From Planctomycetota bacterium (lineage in GTDB: Bacteria; Planctomycetota; Phycisphaerae; Phycisphaerales; Phycisphaeraceae), in the NCBI GenBank assembly GCA_021413865.1, contig JAIOPN010000006.1, positions 123,187 to 187,186 on the forward strand: a stretch of 64,000 nt of DNA, in the 5' to 3' direction. The notes beneath the pieces were generated by a model. It was not told the origin of the DNA. It searched no databases and was given only the letters and a program-made list of their open reading frames with translations. Made by a program: the position numbers and the translations under genes. This document shows, one piece after another, positions 58,376 to 64,000 of the stretch; positions within the stretch are counted from its first letter, which is position 1, and every line of letters starts with the position of its first letter.

Positions 58376-59365
58376 ATGCAAATCCGCCCCGGGCTCCATT
58401 TGCACGCGAGCAACGATATGGGTGATGAAACCAAAGCCTACAACGAAGCCGAGATGAATCATTTCCACGTGCAGGCTGCGTGGGAGAAATACGGCGATGT
58501 GCTCACCTGGGGCAGGGGCCAGTGCCTAGCCATCCTCGACGACGGCTGCGACCTGACTGTCCCCGAGTGGCGGGTTGAGATGCCCTGGGGCAAAAAGGTC
58601 GTCGCGGGTTACGACAGCATCGACCACGACGACGACCCCACGCCCGTTCCGCCGGGCTACCACGGCACGAGCGTTGGCTACCCCTCCTCGCTCAACCTTA
58701 ACGGGGTCCGCGGCGTCGCCTTCAACAATTCCGTCGCCCACGTCCGCGCCATCACGATCGTTCACCTCCGCCGGGACGAGTCCGTGACTTTGGCCGACGG
58801 GCTCCAGTGGGTCATCGACCATCACCGGCGATACAACATCACGGCCGTGAACCTCTCACCGGTGGACGACGTGGCCCACCGGGAGCCGGTGCCGACCGCG
58901 ATCGATGCGAAACTCGCTGAGCTCCGCGCGCTCGATATCTGGGTGAGCGCCCCCTGCGGGAACAACAGCTATACGAACGGCATCTCCTGGCCGGCGTGCC
59001 AGCCGGGTTGTTTCGCCATCGGGGCCGCCAAGCCCGGTTGCGAGGAGGCGATCTGTGACCGGTGGAGCAACACGGACATCCTTGTGCCCGCGACGGCGAC
59101 CTCGAGTTCCAACGCCTACGCCGTCGGTTCCGCGATGGTGCTGCGCGAGGCGATCCAGAAGGCCGGCTATGACACAAAGCAAGACGCCCCGAACCTGCCT
59201 GATGCGATGATGGCGATTTTCCTGCGCACCGGCGTGGAGGTGCGCGACCCCGCGTCGGGCCAGACCTTCAAACGACTCGACCTGCTCGCGGCGTTGGATG
59301 ACGTGTTCACGCGTGGTTCGGCCCGTGATGGCCGTGGGCCGAAAGCCGATCGGTCGTTTCAATGA
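58376..59365 (+). CDS. Subtilase (S8-like) serine peptidase without signal peptide
   Basis: 329 residues. A complete subtilisin-type site can be placed: Asp55 in LAILDDGCD, His96 in GYHGTSVG, oxyanion Asn196 in APCGNNSYT, and Ser243 in ATATSSSNAYAVG, the last aligning with the usual GTSMATPHVAG though strongly divergent. No signal peptide and no long prodomain (only about 45 residues before the Asp region) are seen, so it should work inside the cell. It starts eight bases after the TauD stop in the middle of a carbohydrate and dioxygenase operon, an unexpected place for a peptidase. It may trim, activate or degrade one of the neighbours' products, or have shifted to a non-peptide substrate. 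Confidence 0.72.
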   Translation: MQIRPGLHLHASNDMGDETKAYNEAEMNHFHVQAAWEKYGDVLTWGRGQCLAILDDGCDLTVPEWRVEMPWGKKVVAGYDSIDHDDDPTPVPPGYHGTSVGYPSSLNLNGVRGVAFNNSVAHVRAITIVHLRRDESVTLADGLQWVIDHHRRYNITAVNLSPVDDVAHREPVPTAIDAKLAELRALDIWVSAPCGNNSYTNGISWPACQPGCFAIGAAKPGCEEAICDRWSNTDILVPATATSSSNAYAVGSAMVLREAIQKAGYDTKQDAPNLPDAMMAIFLRTGVEVRDPASGQTFKRLDLLAALDDVFTRGSARDGRGPKADRSFQ

Positions 59366-59388
59366 CATACCGCTCAGGGAGTTCCTCC

Positions 59389-60543
59389 ATGTGGCAGACC
59401 CTCGCCGCCGCGCCGACCGATCCACGCCTCAAGGTGCGGATCGATCCCGAGCGGATTATTTTTACCGACGGCCTCCAGCCCTTCATGTTCCGCACGGCCA
59501 AGGGGACACTCTGGTTCCAGACCGGGACAACCCCGCCGCCGGGGTGGGTCGCGCCGCAGAAGAACGTCGCCCCGCCGGTCTGCAACCTTATTTCGCGCGA
59601 CGGCGGAAAAACCTGGAAGCGCTCCCGCCTCCGCCCCGAGCAGGGCGGCGGACCTGTCGTTCTGGGCGGTATGTGCGCGTCGCTCGCCGATGGCCGTGAA
59701 TATGTCCTTGAGTGGATGGCCGACGGTCCTGACGCCAAGGGCGAGTGGCGCGGCAGGTATTGGGAATCGCGCGACGACATGGCCACCCTTGAAGGCCCCA
59801 AGCCCGCCATCATCCACCTCCCCCAGGGCCGCGGCGGATTCGACGACAGCAACCAGCCTTACTGCGGCATGACCATCCACCGAACGCTTTTGCAACTGCC
59901 CGCCGGCGACCTGCTCGCCACCGCCTACTGCTTCTTCGAGGGCGACACCACGCCCTGCACTTACCAGCCCACGATGTTCAAGTGCCGCGTGATCCTGCTG
60001 CGATCAAGCGATGGGGGGAAGTATTGGCGTTACGTCACCACGATCGCGGTCGATCCGTCCGTGGGCGAGGAAGGCTTCACCGAGCCGGTCATGGTCCGGC
60101 TCACCCACGGCCCGCACGCGGGCAGGCTTGTCTGCCTCATGCGGACCGGCAGCAACAACTGCCCCATCTATCAGAACCACAGCGACGACGAGGGCGCAAC
60201 ATGGTCGGCCCCCAAGCCGCTCGGCTTCGGCGGCGTCGACCCCGACCTGATCGAGTTGCACGACGGCACGCTCGTGTGCAGCTTCGGCTGGCGCATCTGG
60301 GGCGGTGGCGAGATGCAGAACTACTACCTCGTCTTCAGCCGCGACGGCGGGCAGACGTGGGTGAACCCGACCCTGCTGCCGATCGAACTCCCCGCCGCCG
60401 TCCCTTGGCCGGTGGGCACATGGTACTCCAGCGTGCGCGAGATCGAGCCGGGCAGATTGCTGGTGATCTACGACGTCGGCACGTTCAGCCAGGAGTGGCC
60501 GGTGAAGTACATCGCGGGGCGGTACGTCCACGCCGGCATCTGA
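59389..60543 (+). CDS. Sialidase/BNR-repeat glycosidase-like protein
   Basis: 384 residues. ATG 59389 is preferred because GGGAG lies seven bases upstream; ATG 59362 would overlap the subtilase stop as ATGA. Asp-box repeats are SRDGGKTW, SSDGGKYW, SDDEGATW and SRDGGQTW. GGVDPDLIELHDGTLVCSFGWR and GTWYSSVREIEPGRLLVIYD contain the acidic and Tyr residues expected near a sialidase-like active site. There is no signal peptide. It is the last gene of the operon. A gap of only 24 bp separates it from the convergent aldo/keto reductase gene. Confidence 0.72.
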   Translation: MWQTLAAAPTDPRLKVRIDPERIIFTDGLQPFMFRTAKGTLWFQTGTTPPPGWVAPQKNVAPPVCNLISRDGGKTWKRSRLRPEQGGGPVVLGGMCASLADGREYVLEWMADGPDAKGEWRGRYWESRDDMATLEGPKPAIIHLPQGRGGFDDSNQPYCGMTIHRTLLQLPAGDLLATAYCFFEGDTTPCTYQPTMFKCRVILLRSSDGGKYWRYVTTIAVDPSVGEEGFTEPVMVRLTHGPHAGRLVCLMRTGSNNCPIYQNHSDDEGATWSAPKPLGFGGVDPDLIELHDGTLVCSFGWRIWGGGEMQNYYLVFSRDGGQTWVNPTLLPIELPAAVPWPVGTWYSSVREIEPGRLLVIYDVGTFSQEWPVKYIAGRYVHAGI

Positions 60544-60567
60544 CGGGTCGTTGTTGCGCTAAGCCGA

Positions 60568-61527
60568 TCACCCGTCGCGCAGCCACGCGACCTGCTGAGC
60601 GGAGAGTTTCAATTCTGTCGCTGCCGCGGCGTCGCGCATGTGGTCGGCGTTGGTCGTGCCCAGGATCGGGATCACCGGAAACGTGTGGCTCGTGAGGTAC
60701 GCCAGCGCGATCTGGTTGTTCGACCTGCCGAGTTCCCCGGCGAGTTGTTGGACGCGGGCCAGGCGGGCGCGCCCGGTGGGGTTGTCGAAGGCCTGCTTGG
60801 CGCGCTGGCCGTCGGAGCCGAAGTAGCCCCCGGCGGTGGGGGTGTAGGGGATCACGGGGAACTTCTGTAACTCACACCGTCGGCGGTCGTCGTCGTCATG
60901 GAATCGCATCGTCGATGCGGCGCGGCCGGCGGTGTCCGGCGCGCCGAGCGACCACTCGGGCTGTGTGGCGGTGAAGCCGCGCAGGTTGTGCGATCGGGCG
61001 TAGGCGTTTGCGTCGTCGATGCGGGCCATGGACCAGTTGCTCGCGCCCAGGAATCGGATGCGCCCGCGCTTCACCTCGGCGTTGAGCGTCTCGACGACCT
61101 CGCCCGCCGGGACGCGCGTGTCGTCGCGGTGGAGCCAGTAGAGGTCGATGGTGTCTATGTCCAGGCGTGCGAGGCTGTCGTCGATGTCCGCCGCGATGCG
61201 CCCGGCGGAGAGGTGGCGATCGACCCTGCGGTAGCCCGGTTCGCTCTTGTGGCCGCCCTTGGTCGCGACAACCATGCCTTCGCGGCCGTTGCGGCGGAAG
61301 TAATCGCCCAGGGCGAGTTCCGACGCGCCGGTGCCGCCGGGGACCCAGAAGGAGTAGCAGTGGGCGGTATCAAAGAAGTTGCCGCCCAGGTCGCGGAAGG
61401 CGTTGAGGAGGCGGTCCATGGCGTCACCGCGCACGGCGGTGCCCCAACTCACGCCGCCGTAGCAGAGGCGGGAGATGCGCAGATCGGTGCCGGGCAGTGT
61501 GAGGTATTGCACGGGTCTTCCGTTCAT
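60568..61527 (-). CDS. Aldo/keto reductase
   Basis: 319 residues from ATG 61527; no ribosome-binding site is obvious and the frame is open upstream. The catalytic tetrad is Asp53 and Tyr58 in FFDTAHCYSF, Lys90 in VVATKGG, and His133 in LYWLHRDD. FLGASNWS and the late VIPILGTTNADHM are NADPH-binding features. It would reduce a carbonyl or oxidise an alcohol, a plausible step in sugar breakdown. It lies 37 bp downstream of the FAD oxidoreductase in the same orientation, so they are probably co-transcribed. Confidence 0.88.
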   Translation of the reverse strand: MNGRPVQYLTLPGTDLRISRLCYGGVSWGTAVRGDAMDRLLNAFRDLGGNFFDTAHCYSFWVPGGTGASELALGDYFRRNGREGMVVATKGGHKSEPGYRRVDRHLSAGRIAADIDDSLARLDIDTIDLYWLHRDDTRVPAGEVVETLNAEVKRGRIRFLGASNWSMARIDDANAYARSHNLRGFTATQPEWSLGAPDTAGRAASTMRFHDDDDRRRCELQKFPVIPYTPTAGGYFGSDGQRAKQAFDNPTGRARLARVQQLAGELGRSNNQIALAYLTSHTFPVIPILGTTNADHMRDAAAATELKLSAQQVAWLRDG

Positions 61528-61564
61528 CAGGGGGATGAGATTCAGGCCTCTCGCGTGTAGCAGC

Positions 61565-63433
61565 TTACTCGTACACCCGTACTTCGCAGACCCGGGCGTG
61601 GTCCAGGCCGTGTGTCGCCCGCGCCACGATCCGCAGGGCGTCGATCGCCTTGCCGTCCAACTCATGTACACAGCGGCGCAGGATGTTGTCGCGGGCCGTC
61701 ACCGCCGTGCGCCACGCCGAACCCGATCGCACCTCCACGTCGTAGTCGCGCAGCAGCTCGGGCTGGCCCTGGCCCCACTTCATGGCCGCGGCGTAGGAGT
61801 CCGAGTGGGTGAGCGTCAGGGGCCGGTGAAGCCCGGAGTCGAAGATGAATTGAACCCTGCGGGGGCGGACGGGCGTGGGCCAGGCCAGTTCGAGCCACGC
61901 GGGGAGGCCGGCGGCGGGGTCGCTCATCCAGCGATGGCTCCCGGGCACAGCGCGATCGCCCGCCGCGCCGTCGGGGCCATGCACCGCGCGGGTCTGACCG
62001 GTCAGGATGTTGTCCGGTTGGCCATCGGGCCGGCTGCCGGAGGCGGACGCGCGTGCTTGCCGGGCAAGGTCGAGCGGGTCCTGATTTTTCAGACCGATGA
62101 GGTAGGCGTCGTCGCGGAGCAATAGCTGCTGGATGGCGTGCATGGCCGTCGCATCAGCCGCGAGATGGTCGGGTGCGATGTTGTGCCGGGCCGCGTGCGC
62201 CGCGCTCGTGCCCACGCCCTGACCGATCACGGCGCAGGTCGCCATCACCCGGGTGGAGGCGAAGGCGACGTGCGTGGCGGAGATGTTGCGCCCGGCGAAC
62301 ATCAGGTTGCCAACCCCGCGCGACACGCAGGCACGGAGCGGGATGTCGAAGAGGTGCGGGACGGAACGCTGGTCGCAGGGGTGCTCGTCGATGGCGTCGA
62401 TCCCCTGCGGCGGGTGTGTGTCGATCGGCCAGCCGCCGAAGGCGATGGCGTCGGCCAAGGGACGCGACTCCATCAGGTCGTTCTCGCTCAGCACATGCTG
62501 GCCCAGGAAGCGCCGGCTCTCACGCTTGCCGGGGAGGAAGCCGAACCACTCCAGGGCCCAGTTGGCCGCGCCGTGCGGGTCGCTCCCCGGCGGCGTGCCC
62601 GGCGGGCCGTTCTTGATGTGGTTCCACACGCCCAGCATGATCGCTAGCAGGTCGTCGCGGATGCGCTCGTTGTCCTTGATGGTGTCGAGCGTGCCGCCCC
62701 ATTCGACCCACCAGTAGCCGTACTCCAGCCCGCGATCGGCGCCCGGGGTGCCGTGGTAGCGGAAGCGCAGGTCATTCTCGGTGAAGGTGCGCACCCAGGT
62801 CGGGGCGGTGAAGGGCATGGGCCCGTCGTGCTTACGGGCGGTGAAGAGCAGCGTCGAGCCGAGGCTGAACTTGTCGGCCTTGTCCTGCGCGAGCGACTCG
62901 GCGAACTCCTCCTTGCCCTCGCGCCCGCGGCGAAAGGGGGCGCCCGCCTCGGCGCCCAGCCGGCCGTCGCCCGTGCAGTCCACGAACACCTTGGCGCTGA
63001 TGCGGTAGCGGTCCTCGGTCGATTGCCGTTCAGCGATCGCGGCGGTGATCAGGCCATCGGCAACCTCGGCCCCGACGACCGTCGTGTTGAGCATGAGCGT
63101 GAGATTGGGCTCGGCGCGGCATTTCTCGTAAAGGATCAGGTCGAGCATCGAGGGCGAGCGCTGTGCGTTGCGCACGGCCGTCTCCAGGCGGATTTCTTCG
63201 ATGATGCCGCCCTCCCGCGCCTCGACGGCCAATTCACGGCCGCGGCCGCCGCAGGCGTCGGCGCCGACGACGTGCATCCGCACCTCGCTGGAGGCGTTGC
63301 CGCCCAGCACCGAGCGATCCTGAATCAACACCGTGCGCAGGCCACGGCGGGCAGCGGCGAGGGCCGCGCATACACCGGCCATACCACCGCCGGCAACCAC
63401 AAAATCAGCGTCAATCGTCTGCATCTTGGCCAT
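61565..63433 (-). CDS. FAD-dependent oxidoreductase (FAD_oxidored type) with C-terminal beta-sandwich
   Basis: 622 residues from ATG 63433, with AAAGGA upstream. The Rossmann motif is VVAGGGMAGVCAALAAARRG (Gly15, Gly17, Gly20). VLGGNASSEVRMHVVG is characteristic of the PF12831-type family, as are FVDCTGDGRLG and LMFAGRNISATHVAFASTRVM. Residues about 485-622 look like a discoidin/galactose-binding sandwich (WLELAWPTPVRPRRVQFIFD), suggesting a saccharide-linked substrate. Such proteins are common in planctomycete and verrucomicrobial sugar clusters. The open frame upstream (to 63853) is not protein-like. It leads a two-gene unit with the aldo/keto reductase. Confidence 0.82.
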   Translation of the reverse strand: MAKMQTIDADFVVAGGGMAGVCAALAAARRGLRTVLIQDRSVLGGNASSEVRMHVVGADACGGRGRELAVEAREGGIIEEIRLETAVRNAQRSPSMLDLILYEKCRAEPNLTLMLNTTVVGAEVADGLITAAIAERQSTEDRYRISAKVFVDCTGDGRLGAEAGAPFRRGREGKEEFAESLAQDKADKFSLGSTLLFTARKHDGPMPFTAPTWVRTFTENDLRFRYHGTPGADRGLEYGYWWVEWGGTLDTIKDNERIRDDLLAIMLGVWNHIKNGPPGTPPGSDPHGAANWALEWFGFLPGKRESRRFLGQHVLSENDLMESRPLADAIAFGGWPIDTHPPQGIDAIDEHPCDQRSVPHLFDIPLRACVSRGVGNLMFAGRNISATHVAFASTRVMATCAVIGQGVGTSAAHAARHNIAPDHLAADATAMHAIQQLLLRDDAYLIGLKNQDPLDLARQARASASGSRPDGQPDNILTGQTRAVHGPDGAAGDRAVPGSHRWMSDPAAGLPAWLELAWPTPVRPRRVQFIFDSGLHRPLTLTHSDSYAAAMKWGQGQPELLRDYDVEVRSGSAWRTAVTARDNILRRCVHELDGKAIDALRIVARATHGLDHARVCEVRVYE

Positions 63434-63628
63434 GAACAAAAGTCCTTTGGAGGGGGGTCGTGGGAACCGGGTAACATACCGTGCCACCCGGTGGGGGACA
63501 ACGCCGCCGCAAAAGGAAGCTGCGGCGCCCCGGCCTGTCGAGGGCCGCGCAGGGCACCACGTGCCGTCCCGCGTGTCTGAGTAGCAGCGCTCCGCGCCCT
63601 TCACCCCCGCACCGCCGTCGCCACCCGT

Positions 63629-64000
63629 ATGTATTTCTACGTCAACCTGTTGCTGGCCAATCTCTGCTGGTTCGCCTGCGTCCTCGCCGGCGCGCACGGC
63701 TGGGGTGCCGTGCCTGCCATGGTGCTGGCGCTGGTGGTGGGCGTGCACCTCGGGCTGGCGCCGCACCCGCTGCGCGAATTGCCGTTTCTGCTGGCCGCCG
63801 CGGTCCTCGGGTGGGTGGTCGACAGCAGCCTGGCCGGCCTCAACCTGCTGCATTTTATGCCGCTCGACGCCGGAATCCGCTCCAGTCCGCTGTACATGGT
63901 GGCTTTATGGGTCAATTTTGCGACCACCCTGGCGGGCTGCCTGCGCTGGTTGCGTGGGCGATACCGGCTGGGCGCCGCCCTCGGGCTGGTCGCCGGCCCC
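63629..64000 (+). CDS. DUF2878-like membrane protein, truncated by the window end
   Basis: ATG 63629 opens a frame that runs to the last base without a stop (124 codons seen). The product begins MYFYVNLLLANLCWFACVL, has strongly hydrophobic stretches, and shows GWVVDSSLAGLNLLHF and MVALWVNFATTLAGCLRWLR. The latter resembles the DUF2878 family of small inner-membrane proteins of unknown function (about 170 residues). No strong ribosome-binding site is seen. It is divergent from the FAD oxidoreductase across a 195-bp gap in which I see no other feature. Confidence 0.6.
   Translation, partial: MYFYVNLLLANLCWFACVLAGAHGWGAVPAMVLALVVGVHLGLAPHPLRELPFLLAAAVLGWVVDSSLAGLNLLHFMPLDAGIRSSPLYMVALWVNFATTLAGCLRWLRGRYRLGAALGLVAGP

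Noticed and set aside
1..64000. CRISPR arrays, rRNA operons, prophage or integrase modules
   Set aside because: I found no regularly spaced repeat series, no rRNA-like sequence and no integrase, capsid or transposase gene on either strand.

Overview
This 64 kb window looks like chromosomal DNA of a GC-rich Planctomycetota bacterium, most likely class Phycisphaerae (inference). Four things point there. An LEPR-like export motif sits near the N-terminus of a 1,242-residue secreted protein. Fe(II)/2-oxoglutarate (PhyH/TauD-like) enzymes, sialidase-like propellers and heparinase-like proteins are very abundant. A TIGR03032-type protein is present. Polysaccharide-degradation genes sit with a sodium:solute symporter rather than SusC/SusD. 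I see no rRNA, CRISPR array, prophage or transposase gene. One tRNA (Lys, UUU) is present.

Layout. 1-3650: a REPIN-like inverted repeat, tRNA-Lys, a GT-C-like membrane protein, a decayed patch (the 3' remnant of a duplicated SGNH hydrolase gene plus a two-helix membrane ORF cut by an in-frame TAA), the intact SGNH hydrolase, and a GNAT acetyltransferase. 3666-13211: a complete potassium-uptake locus on the minus strand, in the order 26-residue membrane peptide, kdpF, kdpA, kdpB, kdpC, kdpD, kdpE. It is preceded by a membrane-anchored helical (4HB/MCP-like) protein. The same three-box direct repeat lies upstream of both units, so both may belong to one response-regulator regulon. 13419-30315: mostly housekeeping and lipid or small-molecule genes. 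These are an LpxH-like phosphoesterase, a kelch-like propeller, a PcRGLX-like lyase with a sialidase-like gene, dprA, hisD, hpt with a PH-domain gene, PhyH, CFA synthase with a geranylgeranyl-reductase-like oxidoreductase, isochorismatase-like with creatininase, a GT-A-like glycosyltransferase and a TIGR03032 protein.

30369-63433 is dominated by carbohydrate-active and dioxygenase genes. It holds the giant secreted CARDB protein, then PhyH, SGNH, sialidase, PhyH and heparinase-like lipoprotein (plus strand), and DUF4838 lipoprotein with SSS symporter (minus strand). A TolB-like propeller, an orphan secreted protein and an unassigned 802-residue protein follow. Next comes a tightly packed seven-gene plus-strand unit (51615-60543) encoding PhyH, two heparinase-like proteins, a nitrilase-superfamily amidase, a TauD-like dioxygenase, a subtilase without signal peptide, and a sialidase-like propeller. 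An aldo/keto reductase and an FAD oxidoreductase close this part. The window ends inside a DUF2878-type membrane gene.

Working hypothesis (inference): the right half is a set of small operons for uptake and stepwise removal of decorated acidic polysaccharides. Dioxygenases may remove unusual substituents, an amidase may cut amide groups, heparinase-like and DUF4838 proteins may attack the backbone, and the SSS transporter may import products. The operon at 51615-60543 is the best candidate for an undescribed pathway, because a cytosolic subtilase, an amidase and a TauD enzyme are translationally packed with two lyase-like proteins.
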